From CAVXXB01 sp963765585 (GTDB taxonomy: Bacteria > Calditrichota > Calditrichia > JAJRVZ01): a stretch of 64,000 nucleotides of DNA. This document shows positions 1 through 10,496 of the stretch, in pieces. The stretch spans positions 248,001-312,000 of the forward strand of contig CAVXXB010000008.1 of assembly GCA_963765585.1 (NCBI GenBank). The letters are read 5' to 3'. The number at the start of each line of letters is the position of its first letter. The first letter of the stretch is position 1. The position numbers and the translations under genes are program-made. The notes below the pieces were generated by a model that was not told the origin of the DNA, ran no database searches, and saw only the letters and a program-made list of their open reading frames with translations.

Positions 1-873
1 ACATACTTTGAAAAGGATGAGATTTCAGAAACTATGTCAAAAGGATTAGATGTAATAAATGTGCCTATTGAAGTTGATGAAAATGAGTCCACACACCACA
101 CGCCAATTGTCGAAAGTCTTTCCAAACAAAAAGTACTCATAGTAGAAGATAATGCGGATGTCCGGGCATATATTACCAGCATCATACATGACTATAACAT
201 TCTTGAGGCGTGTAATGGCGAAGAAGGACTGCAAATTGCACTCAGAAAGAATCCGGATCTGATTATTACGGATGTAATGATGCCCGGAATGGATGGCATG
301 GAATTATGCCGTTTGCTTAAAGAGGATTTAGAGATATCCCATATACCGGTTATCATGCTCACGGCACGGGCCGATCTTGATGATAAACTGGAAGGACTTG
401 AACTCGGCGCCGATGATTATATCGCAAAACCATTTGAAGCACGTGAACTGAGAATACGGGTTAGAAATGTGCTGGATCAAAGTCAGCGATTACGAAACCG
501 ATTCTCAAATAATCATTCCGTAAGTGCCGGGGAAATTACGGCAACCTCGGTGGACGAAAAATTTATGCAAAAGTTATTGGATACAATCGAACAGGAAATG
601 AGCCGTCCGGATTTACGCATTAAAGAACTTGCCGCCGAAATGAATATGAGCCGGGCTTCCCTGAACCGTAAGATCAAAGCATTAACCAATCAATCGCCAG
701 GGATTATGTTGCGGTTGATTCGGTTGCGAAAAGCCAAGAAGTTACTTCAGGCCGGATTTGGCAATGTCACGGAAGTGGCCTACGAAGTCGGTTATCAGTC
801 CATCAGTTATTTTTCCCGCCTTTACTTAAAACATTTCGGGCTACATCCTTCAGATGAAATTAACCATGGATAA
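1..873 (+). CDS. Hybrid two-component system protein, C-terminal part (receiver + AraC HTH)
   Basis: The reading frame is open from base 1, so this is the 3' end of a longer gene cut by the window edge; the ATG at 34 is probably internal. It holds a response-regulator receiver domain (VLIVEDNADVRAY, phospho-acceptor Asp in DLIITDVMMPGMDG, conserved Lys in DDYIAKPFEA), a short linker, then an AraC/XylS helix-turn-helix domain (SRASLNRKIKALTNQSPG and EVAYEVGYQSISYFSRLYLK). In Bacteroidota-type HTCS proteins this pair follows a periplasmic sensor, histidine kinase and ATPase on one chain and controls polysaccharide-use genes. The very similar gene that follows has exactly those upstream domains, which supports this reading. 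Function and domains are well supported; the signal sensed is unknown. Confidence 0.88.
   Translation, partial: TYFEKDEISETMSKGLDVINVPIEVDENESTHHTPIVESLSKQKVLIVEDNADVRAYITSIIHDYNILEACNGEEGLQIALRKNPDLIITDVMMPGMDGMELCRLLKEDLEISHIPVIMLTARADLDDKLEGLELGADDYIAKPFEARELRIRVRNVLDQSQRLRNRFSNNHSVSAGEITATSVDEKFMQKLLDTIEQEMSRPDLRIKELAAEMNMSRASLNRKIKALTNQSPGIMLRLIRLRKAKKLLQAGFGNVTEVAYEVGYQSISYFSRLYLKHFGLHPSDEINHG
637..863 (+). repeat. 227-bp direct repeat, copy 1 (HTCS AraC-domain coding)
   Basis: By eye these 227 bases are identical to 4875-5101, while the flanking receiver-domain coding differs at scattered sites. It marks the AraC-domain ends of two tandem paralogues and suggests recent duplication or gene conversion. 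Confidence 0.85.
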
Positions 874-917
874 TATGGTTCTGACATGATGATTTTTAAT
901 ACAGGGATAATTGATTA

Positions 918-3900
918 ATGGTGAAAGTAGGAATTTTTTTATTAGTTGCTTTAATCCTCAACAATGGATTTGCACAGGAATCTTTATATTTGCCCCATAG
1001 AGTTTCTTTTGAAAAAATAGATACCAGAGACGGATTACCTCATAATAGTATTTACTGTATTATTCAAGATAAAATGGGATTCTACTGGATTGGAACTGGT
1101 GGAGGATTGAGCAGATATGATGGTTATTCATTTAAAAACTATACAACGATACCAGGAACAGATAAACGATTCTCTTACATTTATAATATGATTGAAATCT
1201 TTGAAAAAGATCGTTCTTATATTTGGTTATGTGCCGATGAGCACGGATTGATAAAATTTGATCCGGTAACAGAATCTGCTCTAACATACGATAGAAACAG
1301 TAATTTTGTGAAAAACTTTAATACAAAATATACTACATCTATATTTTTAGATAGCCGAAATTGGTTATGGGTAGGCACAGGTGATTCAGGAGTATATTTA
1401 TTAGATATGAATACTAAACAGGATACTCTTATATTTCAAGAATATGCTCAATGATTCAATTAAAAATACACGCAACGATATTTGGATTTACTGAGGATTC
1501 AAACAATAATATCTGGATTGCGACATTTCGGTGGCGGATTACGTTAAATATATCATGTCAATGGAAGATTCTCCTACAGGATGTGAAATTCGAGTATTAC
1601 TACCGGAAATGATCCTGAAAGATCCTTTTAGTATAAGCAGCAATTATATTGGAAATGTACACAGTCGATTCAGATGGTAATTTATGGATTCCAACAATCT
1701 ATGGCGGGCTTATGCCACTATGATTTCAATGAGAAGAAATTTTTTCGATTTTATAACGATCCAAATGATCCATATTCAATACCAGAGAATAACATAACAG
1801 ATGTTCATATTGACGCCTCTAATGTAGTTTGGGTAAGCACTCCTAAGAGTGGTATATAGTCGTGAGATTATTATGGAAGTCAAGATAGAAAGAATATTAC
1901 AGAACCAAAAAAGACATTACAATTTCATCACTACAACATGACTAATACTAATTTAAGTTCAAATTATGTTTGGAATATTCGTAGTGATCCGAATGGAATG
2001 CTTTGGGTCATGACGAGAGGTAATGGCATCAATCTTTTAAATCCATTTAAAATTCGTTTCGGCACGATCAAACATCAGAAGAACGTTAAGAATACAATCA
2101 GCAATAATTATATAAGATGTTTATATGAGGATTATAATGGCGTGATTTGGATAGGAACATTGGGCACATTGGATAGATATGATCCAAAAACCAATACGTT
2201 TTCTTCACTGAAACATGACCAGAACGATAAATATAGTCTCCCTGATAATAAATTCGTGGATAAAATTATTTCTGATCCATTAAATGATGATATTCTTTGG
2301 ATTACACTTTACGGTTTTGGCTCCGGTTTATGCAAGTTGAATTTAAAAACAATGCAATTTACATCCTATACAAATACGGTAACCGATCGCCATCATGAAA
2401 TTTGTCCCAGTGCTAAAGGTTACTTCTGGATAGGCAGTGAATGGAAGATGAGGTATTGCAAGATTTAATCCAAATACCGGTAAATGGATTGATTGGGATT
2501 TAAATGGAAGAATTCCTAAATGTAGTATTTATAGAAGTATCCGAATATGAGAATGGTGACACATGGATTTGTACCGCGTGATAAGAGGAATTTATGTTTA
2601 TAATATTTACACCGATAGTCTCTCGCAGATATTATTTGAAGGTACTGGAGAATACAGTGATTATTGGAATAAGGTTTTTAATGTTTATGAGGACAAAGAT
2701 GGATACAGTTGGATCTTAACCGCAAGAGGCTTGATTCGATATAAAACAAATACGAAGGTTATAAAGAAATATTTTATTGACGATCCTATCACCTTGTATA
2801 CTGTTCTTGAAGACTCAATGAACAATTTATGGATTGGTACTTACAGCCGGGGTCTGCTCTGTTTCAACAGAAAAACAGAGAAATATGATTTCTATAATTA
2901 TTCTGACGGATTACAATCAAATCGGTTTAACTTAAATTCGGCAATAACGATTGAAGCAAACAGGAGAATTATTTTTTGGCGGGATGGATGGTATCAACTA
3001 TTTTCACCCACGTAACATTAAAAAAAATACGGAAGTAGGACCTCTTCTTCTAACAGATTTCATGTTATTTCATAATTCTATAGAACCGGATACTTTTCCT
3101 GGTTCTACATTACATAAATCTATAACCTACGAAACAAGTATTAATCTTAGGTATGATCAAAATACAATAGGGATTGAATTTGCACTGGTTGATCTGTTAA
3201 ATCCGTTAAAAAATAAATATGCTTATAAATTAGATGGAATAGATCCTGAGTGGGTTAATACAGAAGGCCGGGAACGCGTGGCAACATATACAAGATTAGA
3301 TCCGGGAGAATATACATTTCATCTTAAAGGAGCAAATTATGATGGAGTTTGGAATAAAAATGAAAGAACATTAGGGATTAATATATTACCACCCTGGTGG
3401 CGCACAAATCTGGCTTATATAGCCTATGTGACATTACTTGTCTTGATCATTTATGTGATTTGGAAAAGTCAGATAAACAGAATAAGACTAAAACATCAAC
3501 TGGAAATAAAAAGTATCGAAAGTCAAAAATCCAAAGAGTTAGATACATTAAAATCAACATTTTTCTCCAATATTTCCCATGAATTTCGTACACCACTCAC
3601 CTTAATTGAAGGACCGGTAAACCAACTGCTAAGGGGTGAATTTCAGGGCAATGTCAAAGAAGCCTACAAGTTAGTTATTAAAAACACCCGACGATTGCTC
3701 AATCTTGTCAATCAACTGCTCGATCTCTCAAAACTCGAAGCCGGGCGTCTGAAATTACAGGTAACCAGGCAAAATATCGTTCCGCTTTTGAGTGGATTGG
3801 TGCAATCGTTTGAATCTTTAGCCCGGAGAAAGAATATAGAATATGTATTCAACAAACCCGAAAACGATATTGAATTGTACATAGATACAGAGAAATTTGA

Positions 3901-5108
3901 GAAAATTATCATCAATTTGCTGTCCAATGCCTTTAAATTTACACCCGATGAAGGCAAGATTACGGTGAATGTTAATGATACGCCTGGCCAGCAAACAGAT
4001 CCCAATTTTCTTGAAATAAGTATTCATAATACAGGTAAGCTGATTTAACTCCCGATCAGAGGGAACACATCTTCGACCGGTTTTATCAGGCCAGTGACGC
4101 ACATAAAGAACATCTTGATGGTAGTGGTATCGGGCTGGCATTAGTCCGGGAATTGATGGAACTGCACCATGGAATGATCGAAGTGCAAAGCACCCGGGAG
4201 GATGGCACCACTTTCAAAATATTCTTTCCTATGGAAAAAAATGTTTTGATCAGGCAGAGATTTCAGAAATTTCATCACAAGAACCGGAGATAAAATCTTA
4301 TTCTACTGAATTTGATCAAAGTGAGTCCATGCAGCAAACAGAAATATCAAGAAATCTATCCGGACAAAAAGTGCTCATAGTAGAAGATAATGCGGATGTC
4401 CGGGCATATATTGCCAGCATCATACATGACTATAACATTCTTGAGGCGTGTAGTGGCGAAGAAGGACTGCAGATAGCCTTCAGAAAGAATCCGGATCTTA
4501 TTATTACAGATGTAATGATGCCAGGAATGGATGGCATGGAACTATGTCGTTTGCTTAAACAGGATTTAGAAATATCTCATATTCCGGTTATCATGCTTAC
4601 GGCCCGGGCTGATCTTGATGATAAAGTGGAAGGACTTGGACTCGGTGCCGACGACTATATCGCAAAACCATTCGAAGCACGTGAACTGAGACTACGGGTC
4701 AGAAATGTGCTGGATCAAAGACAGCGATTACGAAACCGATTCTCAAATAATCATTCCGTAGGTACCGGGGAATTTACGGCGACCTCGGTGGACGAAAAAT
4801 TTATGCAAAAGTTATTGGATACAATCGAACAGGAAATGAGCCGTCCGGATTTAAGCATTAAAGAACTGGCTGCGGAAATGAATATGAGCCGGGCTTCCCT
4901 GAACCGTAAGATCAAAGCATTAACCAATCAATCGCCAGGGATTATGTTGCGGTTGATTCGGTTGCGAAAAGCCAAGAAGTTACTTCAGGCCGGATTTGGC
5001 AATGTCACGGAAGTGGCCTACGAAGTCGGTTATCAGTCCATCAGTTATTTTTCCCGCCTTTACTTAAAACATTTCGGGCTACATCCTTCAGATGAAATTA
5101 ATACCTAA
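918..5108 (+). pseudogene. Second hybrid two-component system gene, broken by multiple frameshifts
   Basis: Pieces in different frames together spell a full HTCS: signal peptide and N-terminal propeller blades (918-1454, 1674-1859, 1938-2468, 2563-3015) with repeated two-component-propeller motifs such as GLPHNSIYCIIQD and NLWIGTYSRGL; a Y_Y_Y domain and a membrane helix around 3400-3460; a HisKA domain with the phospho-His in FFSNISHEFRTPLTL; HATPase N box INLLSNAFKF and, after a frame break near 4048, G box DGSGIGLALV; a further break near 4240 in an A-rich run; then receiver and AraC domains (4329-5108, intact frame). At least seven frame interruptions are needed, including several in 1454-1674. 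The last fragment could still be translated alone from the ATG at 4329 as a response regulator. Sequencing error is less likely because nearby long genes are intact. Confidence 0.85.
4875..5101 (+). repeat. 227-bp direct repeat, copy 2
   Basis: Identical by eye to 637-863. It covers the AraC DNA-binding domain, including the recognition helices, so both proteins would bind the same sites if both were made. Confidence 0.85.
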
Positions 5109-5148
5109 TTATTGCTCCCCAAACCAAGATTTAAGAGCGCATTGTGTA

Positions 5149-5172
5149 CCCAAGTTCAACCTGGGAACAAGG
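5149..5172. repeat. Short palindromic repeat, CCCAAGTTCAACCTGGG type
   Basis: The imperfect palindrome CCCAAGTTCAACCTGGG followed by AACAAGG recurs, with changes, at 13067-13090 and 13732-13758, each time in a gap between genes. REP-like dispersed repeat; function unknown. Confidence 0.6.
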
Positions 5173-5367
5173 ACCTCATGAAACAAGCCAAAAATCCTGT
5201 GATACTGTTCAATTTTTTAATTTTCCCGCGCCAAAACAAATCCCCTCAACAGCCCTGTTAGTAAATTTGCAACATATGTGCTAATAATTGATTCATTTGT
5301 GATAGCGGGGCACTGTTTTCTCCTTTTATATTTATGCTACATCAACCCATAAAAGGAGGATCGCATC

Positions 5368-8292
5368 ATGAAATTGTTAAAGTTATTTTTAATGATCAGT
5401 ATTCTTGTGTCATGCTCGTATGTCTGGGGGGAAGTTATCCATGTTCCGGCGGATGTTTCCGGTATACAAGCCGGGATTGAGAAGGCCAGTAACGGAGATA
5501 CCGTACTGGTTGCCGAAGGTACTTATTTTGAAAATATTAATTTTAAGGGAAAGGCCATTACGGTCAGCAGTTTATTTATCATGGATGGAGATACCAGCCA
5601 TATATCAAAAACTATAATTGACGGCAGTAAACCGGTTAACCCGGATAGTGCCTCTGTAGTATTTTTTGAATCCGGGGAAGATACAACTTCCATTCTATGT
5701 GGCTTCACCATCACTGGGGGGACCGGTACCAGGTTTAGATATGAGAACATAGACATTGCAACAGGAGGAGGGATACTTGTATTTGACAGCGGAGCAAAAA
5801 TTCTAAACAATCGAATTAAAAACAATATTATAAACGAAGTTGATCGCTACAATTATGGCGGTGGTATTGAGATTTGGTGCACAGTTGATAAGCCATTAGT
5901 GATGGAGCATTGTGAAATATCTCATAACTCGGTCTATGCGGACTGGGGCGGTGGTGGTGGTGTAGAACTGAGTTCAGAAGGCTATCTGAGATTCAAAAAT
6001 AATTTTGTTCATCATAATTTGTTTAAAAGTCAAAGAGCAGGGCACGGCGGAGGTATCCTATTATTAGGAGCACAAGATGGATTAAAAGGCCGGATAGAAA
6101 TTATAAATAATATAATTACCCATAATGAAGCTCAGGGGCAAAATCAGGATTCATGGGGCGGCGGAATATATTCCGAATTTCCAAATCTCCACATGTACAA
6201 TAATATTATTGCAGAGAACAAAGCCTATCGAGGTGGTGGTTTTTGTATACTTACACTTTCCGGCTGGGCAGATGTGGCCCGGGCCAGAATGATAAACAAC
6301 ACTATTGTAAACAATGACGCCGGAATTGCCGGATCTATCTGGAACCGACAATCTGATGTTATTGTACTAAACTCAATATTATGGAATCCAGTTGCAAAAA
6401 ATGAAATTGATGGTCTGAGTGCAGTAAATTTAGATGTACATTACAGTAATGTTAATGGAGGTTGGCCGGGGACGAAAAATATTTCGTATGATCCAAAATT
6501 CACTGACTCATCATATAAATTATCGGATGCAAGCCGCTGTATTGGCGCCGGCGCGAGTTCCATGATGGTGGATGGGAATACCTATCTGGCACCTTCCACT
6601 GATTTTGCCGGAGACATTCGGCCAAATCCAGCAGGAAGTAATCCCGATCTGGGCGCATTCGAAAATGAACGTGCTTATCCCGACATTAAAACAGTTTTGT
6701 ATGTACCGGCTGAATTTACAACCATTCAGGAAGCCATTAACGCTGCGATGGATGGCGATACCGTCCTGGTGGATGAGGGCACATATTTTGAAAATATTAA
6801 TTTTAAGGGAAAGGCAATTACAGTCAGCAGTTTGTATTTTATGGATGGAGATACAAGCCATATCTTAAAAACCATAATTAACGGCAGCAAACCAGTTCAT
6901 CCCGACAGCGCATCAGTCGTACGATTCATGTCCGGGGAAGACACCACTTCCATACTATGTGGATTCACAATTACAGATGGTTCAGGGACAAAGGTTACTT
7001 ATAATGATACCGAATTTTCTGGTGGTGGGGGTATAATGATTTTTAATGCGGGAGGTAAAATCATTCATAATAAAATTGTGCATAATACAATCACCCAGAA
7101 TGAAATGTATGCCTATTCAGGTGCGATTGATGCCACGGGGTTAAAAAATACACCCATGATTATCGCTGACAATGAAATGGCTTATAACACTGTCAATGCA
7201 AAATGGGGTGGTGGCGGCGCATGTGGTATCGTCAGTAATGGTCCGGTATTATTTACCCGCAACAATGTACATCATAATAAATTTGTTTCCCAGGGACACG
7301 CGCACGGAGGCGGATTGGCTTTTCTCGGGGCGAACTCCGGTTTTATGGGCCGGATAGAGGTTTCGCAAAATATCATCACGGATAATGAAACAATCGGATT
7401 AGCAAATAATGAGTTTGGCGGCGGTGTATATACGGAATGTCCCAACCTGGTTATGATTGGTAATATTATTGCCAGAAATAAGGCAAATTATGGTGGCGGA
7501 TTTTGTACGTTAACACTTAGCAGCTACCAGGCAGATTCTAAGACAACTATGATTAATAATACCATAACTGAAAATACAGGTATATCTTCCGGTGCCATCT
7601 GGAACAGGGAATCCTATTTAACCATAATAAATTCAATATTATGGAATAATGAAGGTAAAAAAGAAATCGATGGTTCAAACGTAAAAAGTCTGGATATTGC
7701 ATTTTCTAATATCCAGGGTGGCTGGGATCCAAATTTGACGAGTAATATATCAGCAGATCCGCAATTTGTTGATCGTTTAAATAGTAATGGTGATTCCTTG
7801 ATTTATTGTCTTGAGGCATCGTCTCCCTGCGTTGATACCGGTCCGGATTCTGCCTTTTTTGATGATATTGAAAATTCAGTGCGGCCTGGCATACCGCTTT
7901 GGCCAGCTATGGGTACCTTGCAGAATGATATGGGCGCCTATGGAGGCAAACTGACATATGATGTAGATAAACTTCCGGAATTAGTAGATTGGGTGCTGGA
8001 TGTACCAAAAAATATACATGAAATACCTCTAACCTATGGCTTAGCCCAAAATTACCCAAATCCGTTCAATCCTTCGACTAATATCTCTTTTTCCTTACCA
8101 AAACCGGACCAGGTTACTATTGAACTCTACAATACTCTGGGTCAGAAAATTCAAATATTGGTCCATAAAAAGTATTCGGCAGGTACCCATACAATCGAAT
8201 TTAATGCCCGTGAACTTTCCAGCGGCGTGTACTTCTACAAAATTATTGCCGGGGAATTCGAGCAGGTGCGTAAAATGGTCTTGATTAGATAG
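5368..8292 (+). CDS. Secreted parallel beta-helix protein with internal duplication and T9SS sorting domain
   Basis: 974 residues. The start follows a strong ribosome site (AAAGGAGG) and a signal peptide (to about residue 22, SCSYVWG). Two similar halves follow, each opening with a VxxIQxxIxxAxxGDTVLV segment (about residues 25 and 447) and sharing GTYFENINFKGKAITVSS and SGEDTTSILCGFTIT; both carry Gly-rich, Asn-rich right-handed beta-helix coils (pectin-lyase-like fold). The last 80 or so residues are a T9SS type A sorting domain (NYPNPFNPSTNISF ... ending RKMVLIR), so the protein should cross the outer membrane and be surface-attached or released. Such helices are common in polysaccharide lyases and adhesins; no catalytic residues can be assigned, so enzyme activity is open. 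It lies just after the HTCS genes, which could regulate it. Confidence 0.82.
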   Translation: MKLLKLFLMISILVSCSYVWGEVIHVPADVSGIQAGIEKASNGDTVLVAEGTYFENINFKGKAITVSSLFIMDGDTSHISKTIIDGSKPVNPDSASVVFFESGEDTTSILCGFTITGGTGTRFRYENIDIATGGGILVFDSGAKILNNRIKNNIINEVDRYNYGGGIEIWCTVDKPLVMEHCEISHNSVYADWGGGGGVELSSEGYLRFKNNFVHHNLFKSQRAGHGGGILLLGAQDGLKGRIEIINNIITHNEAQGQNQDSWGGGIYSEFPNLHMYNNIIAENKAYRGGGFCILTLSGWADVARARMINNTIVNNDAGIAGSIWNRQSDVIVLNSILWNPVAKNEIDGLSAVNLDVHYSNVNGGWPGTKNISYDPKFTDSSYKLSDASRCIGAGASSMMVDGNTYLAPSTDFAGDIRPNPAGSNPDLGAFENERAYPDIKTVLYVPAEFTTIQEAINAAMDGDTVLVDEGTYFENINFKGKAITVSSLYFMDGDTSHILKTIINGSKPVHPDSASVVRFMSGEDTTSILCGFTITDGSGTKVTYNDTEFSGGGGIMIFNAGGKIIHNKIVHNTITQNEMYAYSGAIDATGLKNTPMIIADNEMAYNTVNAKWGGGGACGIVSNGPVLFTRNNVHHNKFVSQGHAHGGGLAFLGANSGFMGRIEVSQNIITDNETIGLANNEFGGGVYTECPNLVMIGNIIARNKANYGGGFCTLTLSSYQADSKTTMINNTITENTGISSGAIWNRESYLTIINSILWNNEGKKEIDGSNVKSLDIAFSNIQGGWDPNLTSNISADPQFVDRLNSNGDSLIYCLEASSPCVDTGPDSAFFDDIENSVRPGIPLWPAMGTLQNDMGAYGGKLTYDVDKLPELVDWVLDVPKNIHEIPLTYGLAQNYPNPFNPSTNISFSLPKPDQVTIELYNTLGQKIQILVHKKYSAGTHTIEFNARELSSGVYFYKIIAGEFEQVRKMVLIR

Positions 8293-8709
8293 TATTAAAT
8301 GATACCTACATAAAAGAAATAGAACACGGATAACACGGATTACGCTGATTAACACGGATAAAAAAAATAAATATCCATGAAAATTAGCATGATCCGTGTA
8401 AATCCGTGTGCTATTCAAAATTAAATTATGGTCGATTCGAGAGAAAATAAGATTATATAATCTATATTCCTTTTGTCCTGTCTAAAAAATTAGACTTACA
8501 TCTCACTACAATTTTATCCTCCAAAAAGTTTATTCTCTGGTTGAGTATTAACTTTCTCAGATTATTTACTCGATTATGGGGCAGGATGACCAATTCTGTA
8601 CTAATTTCAATTTGTCTTAAACATCTGTTTATAATGGACGAAAGTATAGTCAATTCATAAGAATTACTTTGAGAAGAAAAAAGTATTACTGCGGGAAGGG
8701 TGTCCTCAT
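8293..8709. other. 417-bp gap with a MITE-like repeat, no clear gene
   Basis: The first part holds the repeat at 8321-8412. The rest is AT-rich and contains the motif TGTCCTGTCTAAAAAATTAGAC (8475-8496 region), which resembles the ends of the repeat elements seen elsewhere in the window. A 63-codon frame on the minus strand (8462-8653) has no recognisable features and no convincing start. The ribosome site of the next gene (GGGAAGG) is at the right edge. Confidence 0.6.
8321..8412. repeat. MITE-like element with ACACGGATAACACGGAT ends
   Basis: Left end AACACGGATAACACGGATTA and right end ATCCGTGTAAATCCGTGT are inverted copies of one motif, enclosing about 50 AT-rich bases. Related ends occur at 50361-50390 and 52633-52677. 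No coding capacity, so any movement would need a transposase supplied from elsewhere. Confidence 0.65.
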
Positions 8710-10113
8710 ATGAAACGTGTCTTCATGAATACTTTATATTTACTAACAGGATTTCTATTGCTCACTCATTGTAATACACCAACTGATAGCGATTCCGATC
8801 CCCAAACATTGACGTTTAAAGAAATTTGGTTTTCTGATAGTGAAGATCTTGATGAGGATGGATACAATTCCTATGCCCGGCTGAACATTGATATGGACGT
8901 CAATAAAGGTGCAATGGATGTCATTATTGAAGTCGGTATCCGTGTACATGATCCGGCAGATACATCCTATTATTATCTCTATGCCACATCTCCGGTAATT
9001 TCGGTTGACGGCAGTTCTGAAGAAGATGCGCGCTATCTTGGTATTGATAATTTACCCCAATCCGGATTTGATTTTTTAATCCTCGCATACAAAAGTTCTG
9101 ATATGGATAATCCAATAGCCGAAGCTGCACCACAAACCCATTCCGTACTGGGCAATGTGCCGTTCGAGATTGCCAATACCGATGCCAGTTTAGAAATATT
9201 TGACGTCTTCTGGGCTGATAATGTGGACAAGGATGGCGATGGATTTAGTTCAGAAGCACTGATGGGAGTTGATGTCGATGTCCTTTATGGAATGAACTCA
9301 GTTGCTTTCCTGGCAATTTATTCAAAACTCTCCAGTGCTTCTACATATAATCTGATTACAGTAAGTGATACCTTTACAGTTAGTGGAGAGAGCAGCGGTG
9401 ATGCGGTTGGCTTTAGACTGGTAAATTTTCCTCATAATACTTATGATTTCCTGGTAAATGCCTATTACTATGATGGTATCGATGTTGAGGATCAATTTGA
9501 AAAGACCATTGATTCAGATATGGGTAATGTCAAACTCGAAACAGCCGAACAAGATATGTTCGAGGCATCGCTTTCTCATTATGACGGATCCTTTGAAGAT
9601 GCCATCTGGTATACCTCAGGCGATTTTAGTTCACAGACAATGTTTGTAGTAGGATTTGATAAACCGGTTAACGCGGACTCCTGTTTTGTAAAATCTATTT
9701 CTATACGAATCAGCAGTGATCCGGCCGCAGTAAAATTACGAGTCCTGGGCACGGAATCGAATTTGTATACACCCGCACTGGACGTCTATGTTAATACAGG
9801 ATGGAATGCATTTGATGTAAATGTTGATGTGAGTAATGACACACGTTTTTTTGCCGGATATCTGCAAACGCAAGTTCTTAAACCGAAATTATCCATTGAT
9901 ACTACTGCACCACATTCAGGTGCAAGTTACTGGCACGACGGGGCTCAATGGGTTTCTGAAACCGAGAGAGACTATGGCATTGCGGTTCAGATCGCGTATA
10001 CCCTGGATGGCGGACCAATGGCAAAACCGGTGGAATGGCATACAAAATGGCTTCCGGCCTCAATCGGTTCCAAATCCGGACAAACAAATCAGGTTTCTGT
10101 CACAGACCAGTAA
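8710..10113 (+). CDS. Secreted or lipoprotein-like protein of unknown function
   Basis: 467 residues. The N-terminus MKRVFMNTLYLLTGFLLLTHC is a hydrophobic signal ending at Cys, like a lipoprotein signal, although His before the Cys is unusual. Two acidic Ca-binding-like loops (DLDEDGYNS near residue 47, VDKDGDGFSS near residue 176) sit at the start of two similar beta-rich units (about 35-150 and 160-275), and a beta-rich C-terminal region follows. I do not recognise a family. It has its own ribosome site (GGGAAGG) and stands apart from the beta-helix gene. Likely outside the cytoplasm; role unknown. Confidence 0.7.
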   Translation: MKRVFMNTLYLLTGFLLLTHCNTPTDSDSDPQTLTFKEIWFSDSEDLDEDGYNSYARLNIDMDVNKGAMDVIIEVGIRVHDPADTSYYYLYATSPVISVDGSSEEDARYLGIDNLPQSGFDFLILAYKSSDMDNPIAEAAPQTHSVLGNVPFEIANTDASLEIFDVFWADNVDKDGDGFSSEALMGVDVDVLYGMNSVAFLAIYSKLSSASTYNLITVSDTFTVSGESSGDAVGFRLVNFPHNTYDFLVNAYYYDGIDVEDQFEKTIDSDMGNVKLETAEQDMFEASLSHYDGSFEDAIWYTSGDFSSQTMFVVGFDKPVNADSCFVKSISIRISSDPAAVKLRVLGTESNLYTPALDVYVNTGWNAFDVNVDVSNDTRFFAGYLQTQVLKPKLSIDTTAPHSGASYWHDGAQWVSETERDYGIAVQIAYTLDGGPMAKPVEWHTKWLPASIGSKSGQTNQVSVTDQ

Positions 10114-10142
10114 CGAGAGCCGAGTGCCCAGTACCGAGTACC
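10114..10142. repeat. Dispersed repeat, GAGAGCCGAGTGCCCAGTACC type
   Basis: Starts directly after the stop codon of the preceding gene. The same words appear inverted at 12903-12933 (GTACTCGGCTCTCGGCGCTC), so it is a short repeated element, not part of a gene. Confidence 0.6.
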
Positions 10143-10160
10143 AAATTTAAGGAGACTAAA

Positions 10161-10496
10161 ATGAAGACTTTATTAATTATATTTTTAATCATATTGTGCA
10201 GCGCCATTATTGCCCAGGAGAGCAGGGGAATGGCAAGCAAAACCCAACAACAAACAGAAAAAACAGATAAATCCCAATCAAATGTAATCGATTATAATAA
10301 TCCGGCACAAAAAGTGAAACCGGTTAAATTGGAAAATCACGAAGGTGCAATTGTAAAGCAGGAACGTAAAACGGGTTCAGCGCTCAGTTCAGGCCCGGCC
10401 GAGGTACTCGAGAAAAAAGATCCTTCTGAGTCTCAATTAACAAATGCGCAATTGCAGCAGCATCTGAAATCCACAAAAATATTTGCGACCTGCTAA
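10161..10496 (+). CDS. Small secreted protein of unknown function
   Basis: 111 residues from the ATG at 10161, which follows a clear ribosome site (AAGGAG at about 10149); the upstream open frame runs through a dispersed repeat and is not the gene. A signal peptide (MKTLLIIFLIILCSAIIAQ) is followed by a polar, Gln/Lys-rich low-complexity mature part without recognisable domain. It converges on the gene that follows on the other strand; their 3' ends overlap, probably because that gene has lost its natural stop. Product unknown. Confidence 0.55.
   Translation: MKTLLIIFLIILCSAIIAQESRGMASKTQQQTEKTDKSQSNVIDYNNPAQKVKPVKLENHEGAIVKQERKTGSALSSGPAEVLEKKDPSESQLTNAQLQQHLKSTKIFATC

Noticed and set aside
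8462..8653. 63-codon minus-strand frame
   Set aside because: No ribosome site or recognisable motif; contains part of a GTCCTGTCTA repeat.
10035..10160. In-frame upstream extension of the small secreted protein
   Set aside because: It lies in the antisense/other frame of the preceding gene and in the GAGAGCCGAGTGCC repeat; the ATG at 10161 has a good ribosome site and signal peptide.
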